Shown here piece by piece: positions 18,767 through 27,580 of a stretch of DNA of 64,000 nucleotides (positions are counted from its first letter, which is position 1; each line of letters opens with the position of its first letter). The DNA is from Poseidonibacter lekithochrous (GTDB taxonomy: Bacteria; Campylobacterota; Campylobacteria; Campylobacterales; Arcobacteraceae). The position numbers were made by a program, and so were the translations under genes. The DNA lies in contig NZ_CP054052.1 in NCBI RefSeq assembly GCF_013283835.1, forward strand, positions 1,612,001-1,676,000, written 5' to 3'. Below the pieces are notes generated by a model. The model saw only the letters and a list, made by a program, of their open reading frames with translations. It did no database searches and had not been told where the DNA came from.

Positions 18767-20119
18767 TTGATAACTCTAAAAGAGGCACTATCGTTAGGTA
18801 GTGAAGAGATTAAAAAATTAAGAGAAGATTTAGCTTCAAAAATCAAAGAAAACAACATAGGTGCGTATGTTGAACAATTAACTTCACAAGATATTAACGA
18901 ATCTGGTTCGGGTATTCCAATTGCTATTAAAGATAATATAAATGTTAAAGATTGGGAAATCACTTGTTCTAGTAATATTTTAAAAGGTTATAAATCACCA
19001 TACAATGCTACTGTTATTAATAATTTAGAAAAAGCAGGATTATCTGCATTTGGTAGAGCTAATATGGATGAGTTTGCTATGGGAAGTTCAACAGAATCTT
19101 CTTGTTATGGTAAAACTTTAAATCCAGTTGACAATACTAAAGTTCCTGGTGGTAGTTCAGGTGGTAGTGCTGCAGCTGTTGCTGGTGGTATTGCTATTGC
19201 TGCATTAGGTACAGATACAGGTGGTTCTATTAGACAACCTGCCGCTTATTGTGGATGTGTTGGTATGAAACCAACATACGGAAGAGTATCAAGATACGGA
19301 ATTACAGCTTATTCATCATCATTAGATCAGTGTGGACCAATCACACAAAATGTTGAAGATGCGGCAATTTTATATGACATTATTTCTGGTAATGATCCTT
19401 TGGATTCTACGTCAGCAAATGTTGAATATGAAGCAGTAACTCCTAAGTTAGATTCAAACAAAAAACTTACAATTGCAGTAATTGATAACTTTGTTGAGCA
19501 AGCAAGCCCAGCAATTAAAGCCGCTTTCAAAAAGAGTGTAAAAGCATTAGAAGAAGCGGGACATACAATAGTTCATAAAAATATGTTAGACACGGATAAG
19601 ATTCTTTCTTCATATTATATCGTTGCAACTGCTGAAGCATCTGCAAATCTTTCTAGATTTGATGGTGTTAGATATGGTAATAGAAAAGGTGAAGGTGGTC
19701 TAAAAGATATGTACGTACAAACTAAATCTCAAGGATTTGGGGATGAAGTACAAAAAAGAATCATGTTAGGTTCATTTGTTTTAAGTTCTGGTTATTATGA
19801 TGCTTATTATATTAAAGCACAAAAAGTTAGACACTTAATCAAAGACGAATATGAAGCAATTTTTAATGAAGCAGATTTAATTCTTTCTCCTGTTGCTCCT
19901 ACAACTGCACCAGAGTTTGGAAGCTTTAAAACTTCATTAGAAATGTATTTAAGTGATATCTACACAATTTCAGTAAACCTTGCTGGTTTACCGGCTATAT
20001 CTTTACCTGTTGATAAAGACGAGGAAGGTATGCCTGTTGGATTACAATTAATAGGAAAAGCTTATGATGAGCAAACTTTATTTGACGGTGCTTTATCTTT
20101 AGAAAAAGCAGTAAATTAA
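18767..20119 (+). CDS. gatA: Aspartyl/glutamyl-tRNA(Asn/Gln) amidotransferase subunit A
   Basis: The 450-residue amidase-signature protein has the catalytic triad: Lys55 in IPIAIKDNINV, the cis-Ser and nucleophile Ser in PGGSSGGSAAAVAGG and GTDTGGSIRQPA. With GatB and GatC it amidates misacylated Glu-tRNA(Gln) and Asp-tRNA(Asn). The start is TTG at 18767, supported by AGGAG six bases before it. gatB and gatC are not adjacent. guaB follows 31 bases after the stop. Confidence 0.97.
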   Translation: MITLKEALSLGSEEIKKLREDLASKIKENNIGAYVEQLTSQDINESGSGIPIAIKDNINVKDWEITCSSNILKGYKSPYNATVINNLEKAGLSAFGRANMDEFAMGSSTESSCYGKTLNPVDNTKVPGGSSGGSAAAVAGGIAIAALGTDTGGSIRQPAAYCGCVGMKPTYGRVSRYGITAYSSSLDQCGPITQNVEDAAILYDIISGNDPLDSTSANVEYEAVTPKLDSNKKLTIAVIDNFVEQASPAIKAAFKKSVKALEEAGHTIVHKNMLDTDKILSSYYIVATAEASANLSRFDGVRYGNRKGEGGLKDMYVQTKSQGFGDEVQKRIMLGSFVLSSGYYDAYYIKAQKVRHLIKDEYEAIFNEADLILSPVAPTTAPEFGSFKTSLEMYLSDIYTISVNLAGLPAISLPVDKDEEGMPVGLQLIGKAYDEQTLFDGALSLEKAVN

Positions 20120-20147
20120 TAAATTATATATAGAATTAGGATTATAG

Positions 20148-21594
<1,447 letters not shown>

Positions 21595-21596
<2 letters not shown>

Positions 21597-21623
21597 AAAA
21601 AGAGGTTTATAACAGCCTCTTTT
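21595..21623 (+). terminator. First terminator after guaB
   Basis: AAAAGAGG and CCTCTTTT flank a 10-base loop immediately after the guaB stop. The 3' arm ends in four T. Confidence 0.75.
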
Positions 21624-21626
21624 CTC

Positions 21627-21657
21627 AAATTTCTGCGTTTTTCGCAGAAATTTTTTT
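21627..21657 (+). terminator. Second, perfect terminator hairpin after guaB
   Basis: A perfect 11-bp inverted repeat (21627-21637 and 21643-21653) with a five-T loop is followed by more T. It directly follows the first hairpin, giving a tandem terminator. Confidence 0.8.
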
Positions 21658-21774
21658 ACTCACGTACTACGCGTACGCTCCCACAAAAAATTTTACTCTC
21701 GCCTTGAACTTTAATAAAATAGTCAATTCTAAACCTTTTTTTGATAATATAAAATTATTATTTAAAGGATTTTA

Positions 21775-22338
21775 ATGTCACCTGATGAAGTAAAGATAAT
21801 TGCTGATACTTATGAGATAGTAAAAAATATATCAGAAAATAAATCTAATGGGTTATTGCCAGTATATAGTGCAATTGGTGGAGCAATAGCAGGTGCAATA
21901 TTTACCTCTATCCCAATTTTTATCTTAGAAAGAAGTAAACAAAAAAAGCTTTCTAAAAGTATTAAAGCTTCATTGTTAGCTGAAATAGCAGCTTTATTGG
22001 AAATTATTAAACGTAGAGAATACGTAAAAAAGTTGGATGAAGTGATCAATACACTAAATGATGAACTAAAGGGTGCGCAACATAAATTTGCAGTCGAAGT
22101 ACCTAATCACTATTCAAGAGTTTATCAAAATAATTGTTCAAGCATTGGTGTTTTAGAAGAATGTTTAGCAAGGGATATTGTTGTTTTTCATAATTTAATA
22201 GATGCTGTTGTTCAAGATATTAAAGTTGGTGGTATGATGAGTAAGGGATTTGATATTGAAGGATTTATTCAAACAAAAAGTATTCTAAAAGAAGCAGTAA
22301 TACTAGGTAATGAAATAATTAAATCAAGTAAAGTTTGA
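21775..22338 (+). CDS. Unknown single-pass membrane protein
   Basis: The 187-residue protein is not recognised. A Gly/Ala/Ile-rich hydrophobic helix near residues 30-50 (GGAIAGAIFTSIPIFI) follows a short N-terminus. The rest is mostly helical and charged (about 55-187), with cysteines near residues 122 and 129. This looks like a membrane-anchored cytoplasmic helical domain. An AAAGGATTTT site precedes the ATG. It stands alone after the guaB terminators and opens a stretch of small accessory genes. Confidence 0.65.
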   Translation: MSPDEVKIIADTYEIVKNISENKSNGLLPVYSAIGGAIAGAIFTSIPIFILERSKQKKLSKSIKASLLAEIAALLEIIKRREYVKKLDEVINTLNDELKGAQHKFAVEVPNHYSRVYQNNCSSIGVLEECLARDIVVFHNLIDAVVQDIKVGGMMSKGFDIEGFIQTKSILKEAVILGNEIIKSSKV

Positions 22339-22450
22339 GTTTTCATTTTTTATACTTTTACAAAACAAACTCTCAATAATTCCACACATATTTTCCTTTT
22401 ACAAAAATTAAAGTTATAATTATAATATGAAATGATTAAAAGGAGTTACT

Positions 22451-22828
22451 ATGAAATATTCTACAAAATCAAAAAAAAGTGTTCAAGAAGTTGTTGATTC
22501 AATTGTTAGAAACTCTAAAAAAAGAGATTTTGGTGTAATGAATATATGTGATGTACATAATATGTTACATTCAAAAGGTGCTTCATTTACGGGTGATTGT
22601 CAGGTTTTAGATATTAGTAATCCTCATCATGTATTAAATCTTTTATCTACGTCGATGGACATGAGTATGATTCTTCCATCAAAAGTATTTATTCACTCAG
22701 AAAATGGTGAAACTGTAATTTCAATGATTAAAGCAAAACAGTTTTATAGAAAATTTACAGATAAACTTGACAATGTAGCAGATGAAGTTGAAAAAGAGAT
22801 GATTGCTATTATTGATTCTTCAAAATAA
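22451..22828 (+). CDS. DUF302-family protein
   Basis: The 125-residue protein fits the DUF302 (TT1751-like) fold: an N-terminal VVDSIVRNSKKRDFGV helix, VHNMLHSKG, a central LDISNPHHVLNLLST segment and an ILPSKVFIHSENGETVISM strand pair. The biochemical function of the family is unknown. A strong AAAAGGAG ribosome binding site and an upstream TATAAT are present. It is followed by a terminator hairpin. Confidence 0.7.
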   Translation: MKYSTKSKKSVQEVVDSIVRNSKKRDFGVMNICDVHNMLHSKGASFTGDCQVLDISNPHHVLNLLSTSMDMSMILPSKVFIHSENGETVISMIKAKQFYRKFTDKLDNVADEVEKEMIAIIDSSK

Positions 22829-22880
22829 GAAAGCAAGATATTTTTTAAAATTAACCTCTATGGTTAAATTTTAACTAAAA

Positions 22881-22910
22881 GAGAGGTGTATCTTTAACAC
22901 CCCTTTTTTT
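22881..22910 (+). terminator. Terminator after the DUF302 gene
   Basis: GAGAGGTGT and ACACCCCTT form an imperfect stem with one internal mismatch and a 7-base loop, followed by seven T. It lies between convergent genes. Confidence 0.75.
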
Positions 22911-22912
22911 AA

Positions 22913-23203
22913 TTAGTTATTTTGATTTTGTGTAAAATCATGAGTAACAGCATGATTATTTAGATGTTCTTCTAATGCTAGTTTATACTCTTTCGTAAAG
23001 TACTCTATGATGTCATCTTTATCTGCAAGCATATCTTCAGCTGTTTTATACGATGTACATGCCATGTATGTACTAAATCGTACTGAACCATATAAATATG
23101 AAGCACTTACTTCACCTAATGTTAGTCCTTGATTTAGTTGTTGATTTGCAATTTCAATCTGAGCATCAGCTCTTTGTAAAAATTCGTTTGTTTTTTCGCT
23201 CAT
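22913..23203 (-). CDS. Small DUF3144-like protein
   Basis: The 96-residue helical protein resembles the DUF3144 family: an early RADAQIEIANQQL helix, then GEVSASYLYGSVRFSTYMA, an alanine/aromatic helix of the type seen in that family. No function is known. It is cytoplasmic, acidic and ends in an Asn/Gln-rich tail. AGGATAAT lies before the ATG at 23203. Confidence 0.55.
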   Translation of the reverse strand: MSEKTNEFLQRADAQIEIANQQLNQGLTLGEVSASYLYGSVRFSTYMACTSYKTAEDMLADKDDIIEYFTKEYKLALEEHLNNHAVTHDFTQNQNN

Positions 23204-23376
23204 AATTTATTATCCTGTTTTTATTTGAATTATAGTCTAAAAATTGTTATAAACTAGAATTTTAGTAAAATATTTTTTACCTAAAATTATTGCTAGTAAC
23301 TTTTATACTCTTTTATTATATTAAACCGCGATAATTCTGCAACAAACTTCAGATACTATCTTCCCAAAGGATAAAT

Positions 23377-23616
23377 ATGAAAACAATGACATGTAGAGAA
23401 TTAGGTGGAGCTTGTGATGAGGCTTTTTCTGCTAATACTTTTGATGAATTAGGTGAGTTGAGTAAACAACATGCAAAAGAGATGTTTGATAAGCGAGACT
23501 TACCACACTTAGAAGCTTTAAAACAAATGGGTGAACTAATGAAAGATAACAATAGTTTAATACAATGGATGCAATCAAAAAAAGAATATTTTGATAATTT
23601 ACCGCATAATAACTAA
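23377..23616 (+). CDS. DUF1059-family small protein
   Basis: The 79-residue protein starts MKTMTCRELGGACD, the hallmark of the DUF1059 family, small proteins with two conserved N-terminal cysteines (Cys6 and Cys13 here) that may bind a metal. The following FSANTFDELGELSKQHAKEM helix is also typical. The remainder is helical. AAAGGATAAAT precedes the start. It is monocistronic in a group of small genes. Confidence 0.8.
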   Translation: MKTMTCRELGGACDEAFSANTFDELGELSKQHAKEMFDKRDLPHLEALKQMGELMKDNNSLIQWMQSKKEYFDNLPHNN

Positions 23617-23676
23617 GCCACTTTAAACTTTCTTTTGTTACTATAATAGTTACTGATTTCAAAAGAGGATAATTAT

Positions 23677-23928
23677 ATGCTTAGTAAAAAAATAATTGGA
23701 TATTACAGAATATTAAAAGAGAAGAGGGTTGATGATTTATTAATATCAGCTGGGATTCTTGGAGTTATTGTTGGATTACTTACAATACCGATTATTAATC
23801 AAATAGCAGTATGGCCAGTGTTAATTGGTGTTTGCATGAAGTTATATGATTTTACTGAGGAAATAGAGAGAAGTATAATTCCTTATGATTTTAATAAGTT
23901 ATTACCTCCTCCAAAAAAGAGAAACTAA
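23677..23928 (+). CDS. Small membrane protein
   Basis: The 83-residue protein is not recognised. Two hydrophobic segments near residues 22-42 and 44-58 sit between a basic N-terminus (MLSKKIIGYYRILKEKR) and a Pro/Lys-rich tail (LLPPPKKRN). GAGGATAAT precedes the ATG. It is convergent with the next gene with a spacer of only six bases. Confidence 0.6.
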   Translation: MLSKKIIGYYRILKEKRVDDLLISAGILGVIVGLLTIPIINQIAVWPVLIGVCMKLYDFTEEIERSIIPYDFNKLLPPPKKRN

Positions 23929-23934
23929 TATTCT

Positions 23935-24189
23935 CTATAGCTTATAATCAATAAAATCTTTTACACTATAAGTTTTATATACAGACAGTTGTTTGTATAT
24001 AATTTCTTTTTCTTCATCACTTTTTGCATTTTCGTACTCTTTTTCTATTTCTAATATACTTTCTAGAGTCGCTTTTATTTTATTTACTTCTTCTGTAGTC
24101 ATATAATCATTGTATTTGCCATGTCCTACGTAAAAGGCTACTTTTCTTAGGCTATCTAGTATTTGTTCTATTTCTTGATCTATGCTCAT
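23935..24189 (-). CDS. Unknown small helical protein
   Basis: The 84-residue protein is highly charged and predicted helical, with an EIEQILDSLRKVAFYVG start and an EYENAKSDEEKEIIYKQL coiled-coil-like segment. No cysteines, signal peptide or membrane segment are seen, and no family is recognised. AAGGAAT precedes the ATG at 24189. Confidence 0.6.
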   Translation of the reverse strand: MSIDQEIEQILDSLRKVAFYVGHGKYNDYMTTEEVNKIKATLESILEIEKEYENAKSDEEKEIIYKQLSVYKTYSVKDFIDYKL

Positions 24190-24324
24190 TTATTGATTCC
24201 TTATAATTGCTGTAGTGTAACTAAAAGGTTTTTAAATTTTCTTTTTATTTAAAATACTTAATGATATATATTGTAAAGTTTGCGTAAACTAATTGCCAAA
24301 TATTTAAATACTTTAGGAAATTAA

Positions 24325-24675
24325 ATGCTTAATAAAATAGAAAATGAAATAAATGAATTTACAAAAGATATTAAAGAAGCTAAAGGTTGCGATGAAATGA
24401 TTAACTACGTAAATAGTAGTTATATTGCTTGTATAAAACTTTTGATGTTTGCATCTAGTACGTTCTCTTTATATACTAGGGTGATATTGTTTCTTTTTAT
24501 TGCTTCTGCTGGTTTATTAATGTCTACAATTATTGGAGCGATACCTGTAGGTCTTATTCCTTTTTTAATATTAACATTACTTTTATTTACTTTGATTTTA
24601 GTTTCTACTACTCAATGTAGGAAGCTTCTTATAATAAGTATTCAGAATTCTAAAAAAGAGATAGAAGAAAAATAA
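24325..24675 (+). CDS. Unknown small two-TM membrane protein
   Basis: The 116-residue protein has a helical N-terminal half with several cysteines, then two hydrophobic segments near residues 51-70 and 76-95 (LIPFLILTLLLFTLILVST). A short basic tail follows. No family is recognised. It is preceded by TAGGAAATTAA and followed by a strong palindrome shared with the convergent AhpD-like gene. Confidence 0.6.
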   Translation: MLNKIENEINEFTKDIKEAKGCDEMINYVNSSYIACIKLLMFASSTFSLYTRVILFLFIASAGLLMSTIIGAIPVGLIPFLILTLLLFTLILVSTTQCRKLLIISIQNSKKEIEEK

Positions 24676-24680
24676 GGCTT

Positions 24681-24703
24681 AAGTTAGTCAAATTGACTAA
24701 CTT
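24681..24703. terminator. Bidirectional terminator
   Basis: A perfect 11-bp inverted repeat with a single-base loop (effective hairpin loop about three to five bases) sits between convergent genes at both stop codons. Confidence 0.75.
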
Positions 24704-24998
24704 ATTTTACGCTACAAGCACCATCTATACAATCATCATTTTCTTCATCCCATGATGAAAGTGCAGTTCTTGCAACTACTCCTGCATTTGTAAGTGCTAC
24801 TAAATCTGTCATTTCTATTAATTCTTTTTTTGTAATACCATCATTTAGGGCTTCTTTATATCTTCTATTTGTACAAGCTGTACATCCTCTTGTAAGTGTT
24901 ACTGCTAATCCAATAAGATGTTTTTCTCTTTTTGATAAACTCAATTCTTCGCTTGTTTGTCCTAATACTTTTACTGTTTTTAAATCTGTAGCTGTCAT
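24702..24998 (-). CDS. Carboxymuconolactone decarboxylase (AhpD-like) family protein
   Basis: The 98-residue protein has the AhpD-type redox motif GCTACTNRRYKEAL, a C-x-x-C near residues 35-38. A helix ending GVVARTALSSWDEE follows. Small members of this family act as thiol peroxidase partners or alkylhydroperoxidases. A second cysteine pair occurs in the tail (DDCIDGACSVK), which is unusual. A TetR/NemR-type palindrome lies 20 bases before the start, which suggests induction by electrophiles or oxidants. Confidence 0.8.
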   Translation of the reverse strand: MTATDLKTVKVLGQTSEELSLSKREKHLIGLAVTLTRGCTACTNRRYKEALNDGITKKELIEMTDLVALTNAGVVARTALSSWDEENDDCIDGACSVK

Positions 24999-25017
24999 TT
25001 TTAATCCTTAATTATAT

Positions 25018-25031
25018 ACCGACTAGTTGGT
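25018..25031. promoter_or_regulatory. TetR/NemR-type operator-like palindrome
   Basis: ACCGACTAGTTGGT is a 14-base palindrome with one mismatched pair, centred on CTAG. It resembles the ACCGAC-type half sites bound by NemR and related TetR-family repressors. It lies 20 bases upstream of the AhpD-like gene, in its likely promoter. Confidence 0.5.
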
Positions 25032-25146
25032 CTGTGAGTTATATTAACAAAATAATCTTTAATTTACCTATGTAATTCTTTCACCTTAGGTGTTATTAAC
25101 TACTTTTTTTATACAATCACGTAAAATTAAATCAAGGAAATTGAAC

Positions 25147-25776
25147 ATGAATTTAATGTTATTTGGTGCACCTGGCGCAGGAAAAGGTACACAAGCAAAA
25201 TTTTTAATTGAGAAATATGATATTCCTCAAATCTCTACTGGAGATATTTTAAGAGCAGCAATCGCTGATAAAACTGATATGGGTATGGAAGCTAAGAACT
25301 TCATGGATGCTGGTCAATTAGTTCCAGATTCTACAATTATTGGTATTATCAAAGATAGATTAGCTGAAGATGATTGTAAAAAAGGGTTTATCTTAGATGG
25401 TTTCCCAAGAACATTACCTCAAGCAGAAGCTTTAAATTCTTTAATGAATGATATGAAAATTTCTTTAGATAAAGTTATCTCTTTAGATGTTCCAGATGAA
25501 TTAATCGTTGAGAGAATTACTGGAAGAAGAACTTCTAAAGTTACTGGTAAAATTTACCATATGACATTTAATCCACCAGTTGATGAAAAAGAAGAAGATC
25601 TTATTCAAAGAGCTGATGATACAGAAGAAACTGTAACTAAAAGATTAGCTGCATACCACGATCAAACAGCTCCATTAATTGATTTCTACAAAAACATGGG
25701 TGTTATTGTAGAACTTGATGGTACAAAAGATGTATCAGAAGTAACAGTTGATATGCTTGCATCTCTTGCAAAGTAA
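25147..25776 (+). CDS. adk: Adenylate kinase
   Basis: The 209-residue enzyme starts MNLMLFGAPGAGKGTQAKFL with the P-loop GAPGAGKGT. It has the AMP-binding STGDILRAAI and GFPRTLPQAEAL segments and a full-length LID without zinc cysteines (TGRRTSKVTGKIYH to RADDTEETV). It interconverts ATP plus AMP and two ADP. An upstream in-frame start at 25090 is unlikely, because AAGGAA precedes the ATG at 25147 at good spacing. A hairpin follows. Confidence 0.97.
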   Translation: MNLMLFGAPGAGKGTQAKFLIEKYDIPQISTGDILRAAIADKTDMGMEAKNFMDAGQLVPDSTIIGIIKDRLAEDDCKKGFILDGFPRTLPQAEALNSLMNDMKISLDKVISLDVPDELIVERITGRRTSKVTGKIYHMTFNPPVDEKEEDLIQRADDTEETVTKRLAAYHDQTAPLIDFYKNMGVIVELDGTKDVSEVTVDMLASLAK

Positions 25777-25795
25777 TTAACAATACTAATATAAA

Positions 25796-25820
25796 AGAAG
25801 TCAAACATAGTTTGGCTTCT
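25796..25820. terminator. Terminator between adk and the convergent gene
   Basis: An 11-bp stem with one T-G pair (25796-25806 and 25810-25820) and an ATA loop sits between convergent genes, flanked by A/T stretches. Confidence 0.75.
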
Positions 25821-25822
25821 AT

Positions 25823-26203
25823 TTATATACTCAATTTATAATTTACATCATTTAATTCTAAAATACTTTTTGATTCTAATTCACTTATTTTTTTTATAAG
25901 TTCTTCTTGACTTTCAAACTCTAATTTTTTACATATTGATTCTATTAATTCATACTTTGTTTTTTTATTAGTTTTTAATTGAGTTTTTTCTTCTTCTTTT
26001 TTGATATTGTTTCTTTGAGTTATTACTGTTTTTAAATACATATCTACAGCTTTTGTATTTAGTTCATTTTCAATTGAGAAAATATCAACACTTTTTAGTA
26101 TTTCTTCTACTTTATCTTTTAGTGCTTCAAAGCCATATTCGTTTGTATCCTTAATTAGTTCAGCTATTTTCTCATCAATTAAAGCTAGTTCATCAGTAGC
26201 CAT
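25823..26203 (-). CDS. Unknown coiled-coil-like protein
   Basis: The 126-residue protein is acidic at the N-terminus and predicted almost fully helical, with heptad-like stretches at about 1-45 and 60-120 (RNNIKKEEEKTQLKTNKK). No membrane segment or cysteine-rich motif is present apart from one Cys near residue 94. No family is recognised. AGGGAAAC precedes the ATG at 26203. The opposite strand then carries the selenoprotein operon. Confidence 0.55.
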   Translation of the reverse strand: MATDELALIDEKIAELIKDTNEYGFEALKDKVEEILKSVDIFSIENELNTKAVDMYLKTVITQRNNIKKEEEKTQLKTNKKTKYELIESICKKLEFESQEELIKKISELESKSILELNDVNYKLSI

Positions 26204-26323
26204 TGTTTCCCTTATTTTACTATTTATTATATTTGTGATTTTATCATAAAACAGAATTAATCAAAATAACAAAATGATATTCACGCTATATTCTTGTGTT
26301 AAACTCATAAAAAAAGGAATATT

Positions 26324-26692
26324 ATGAAGAAAACTATTATATTTTCTCTTCTATTTATTTCTACACTCTTTGCATTTGAAGATTTGAATTTAGAAAACTT
26401 TGAAGAAAAAACAATAGATAAAAAAGTAATTTTAGATTTTTATACAATAGGATGAAGTGCTTGTGAGGACTTAGGTGAAAGTCTTACAATATATAATACA
26501 AGTAATAAAGATGATGTATATATCTATAAAATTGATATGTTAAAACAAAAAGAATTAGCAGATGAATTTAGTGTAAAAGTTTTGCCTACTTTGATATATT
26601 TTAAAAATGATGAAATAATTGAGCGAGAATTAGGTAGAAAAACAGTAAAACAAATACAAAATAGTGTAAAGAAGTACTTACTAGGAAATTAA
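26324..26692 (+). CDS. Putative selenocysteine-containing thioredoxin-fold protein (UxxC), exported
   Basis: A frame of 122 codons from ATG 26324 to TAA 26692 is interrupted by one in-frame TGA (codon 44, 26453-26455). A signal peptide (MKKTIIFSLLFISTLFA) comes first, followed by a VILDFYTIG strand. The TGA then sits where thioredoxins have the first Cys, followed by S-A-C (Cys47), so the motif reads U-S-A-C. Further on are the KIDM strand and the cis-proline VLPTLIYF, as in thioredoxin. All flanking residues keep the fold, and a SECIS-like hairpin follows the TGA. Read without recoding, the frame breaks into an N-terminal 43-residue peptide. AAAAAGGAAT precedes the ATG. The next gene starts one base after the stop. 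A nonsense mutation is the alternative. Confidence 0.8.
26453..26489 (+). promoter_or_regulatory. Candidate bacterial SECIS element
   Basis: After the TGA there are 17 nt, then a hexaloop AGGTGA (26473-26478). The upper stem pairs ACTT (26469-26472) with AAGT (26479-26482). G26468 is bulged, and a lower stem of seven pairs (26461-26467 with 26483-26489, one G-U) completes the hairpin. E. coli fdhF, as I recall it, also has 17 nt from UGA to its AGGUCU loop, with a bulge below a short upper stem. The first four loop bases are the same. Confidence 0.7.
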
Positions 26693-26693
26693 T

Positions 26694-27029
26694 ATGAAAA
26701 CATTTAATAAAGAAGAATTAGAACAAAAAGTTATAGATAAATTAAAAACAATAAATGATTTAGAGCTCCCAATAAATATCTATGATTTAGGTCTTATTTA
26801 TAATATTGATATAAAAAACAGTACAGATAATATAGAAGTAAATATTAATATGACAGTAATTAATTCACGTTGTAATAGCACAAAATCATTCACTGATTTG
26901 ATTATCCAAGAAGTGCAAAGTATTGATGACGTTCATATATGTAATGTAAAATTTGTTTTTTCACCTAAATGGGAATTAACAATGATTTCTGAGGATGGAT
27001 TGCAACTCTTACGAAATTCAAAATCTTAA
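26694..27029 (+). CDS. MIP18/DUF59-family protein (Fe-S assembly type)
   Basis: The 111-residue protein resembles the MIP18 (DUF59) family, which includes SufT and PaaD-type Fe-S maturation factors. It has the LELPINIYDLGLIYNIDI opening, the VNINMTVINSRCNS strand-turn with the conserved Cys (near residue 62) and a VKFVFSPKW strand. Members help mature Fe-S proteins. It begins one base after the selenoprotein stop, so the two are cotranscribed and probably translationally coupled. The Cys region lacks the usual T-x-x-x-C-P wording, so it may be divergent. Confidence 0.7.
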   Translation: MKTFNKEELEQKVIDKLKTINDLELPINIYDLGLIYNIDIKNSTDNIEVNINMTVINSRCNSTKSFTDLIIQEVQSIDDVHICNVKFVFSPKWELTMISEDGLQLLRNSKS

Positions 27030-27092
27030 GCTATATAAAACCGCTATAAATCTTTGTTAGAATATTTTATATAAATTATACAAGGAGTATTA

Positions 27093-27545
27093 ATGAAAAA
27101 CTTACTTCTATTATTAGTAATATTTTGGACTCAAAATATTCTAGCTCAATCAAAATTTATTAGAGAAGATAATATCATTTTTGATAAAGAATTGAAACTT
27201 TATTGGCAAGATAATATTGATGTAACAAAAACAAAACTCAGCCTAAAAGATTCACAAAAATACTGTAATAACTTACAGTTGAATACGTATAAAGATTGGC
27301 GTTTACCCACATACGAAGAACTTTTAAGTATTAGTGACTATGCTGTATATAAACCTAAAATAAATGAAATATTTGAAAATAGTGCATCAGGACATTATTG
27401 GTCTATTATATACAAGCGTATTGCTTTTGGTGAAGAGTGGAGAGCAATAAATGATTATTATGTGCAACGTATTTATTTTAGTGATGGTTATTCTTATGAT
27501 AATGATAGAACAGGGAAAGCATACGTAAGATGCGTAAGAGAGTAG
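27093..27545 (+). CDS. Exported DUF1566 (Lcl-like) domain protein
   Basis: The 150-residue protein has a signal peptide (MKNLLLLLVIFWTQNILA) and a DUF1566 domain (about residues 33-150). Typical segments are LYWQDN, WRLPTYEELLSI, HYWSIIYK and a closing AYVRCVRE. The domain is common in bacterial surface and exported proteins; the function is unknown. AAGGAG precedes the ATG. It ends at a strong hairpin. Confidence 0.85.
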   Translation: MKNLLLLLVIFWTQNILAQSKFIREDNIIFDKELKLYWQDNIDVTKTKLSLKDSQKYCNNLQLNTYKDWRLPTYEELLSISDYAVYKPKINEIFENSASGHYWSIIYKRIAFGEEWRAINDYYVQRIYFSDGYSYDNDRTGKAYVRCVRE

Positions 27546-27548
27546 TAT

Positions 27549-27575
27549 AATTCCAAAGCTTGTAGCTTTGGAATT
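27549..27575. terminator. Terminator after the DUF1566 gene
   Basis: A perfect 12-bp inverted repeat (27549-27560 and 27564-27575) with a TGT loop lies between convergent genes. Confidence 0.8.
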
Positions 27576-27580
27576 AATAA

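Noticed and set aside
25082..25092. CACCT-T-AGGTG palindrome before adk
   Set aside because: A perfect 5-1-5 repeat, but short and of no recognised regulator type. Too little to call an operator.
26324..26455. Short 43-codon peptide ending at the TGA, or a simple pseudogene
   Set aside because: The coding sequence continues in frame for 78 codons with conserved thioredoxin features, and a SECIS-like hairpin follows the TGA. A mutated pseudogene would not be expected to keep these.
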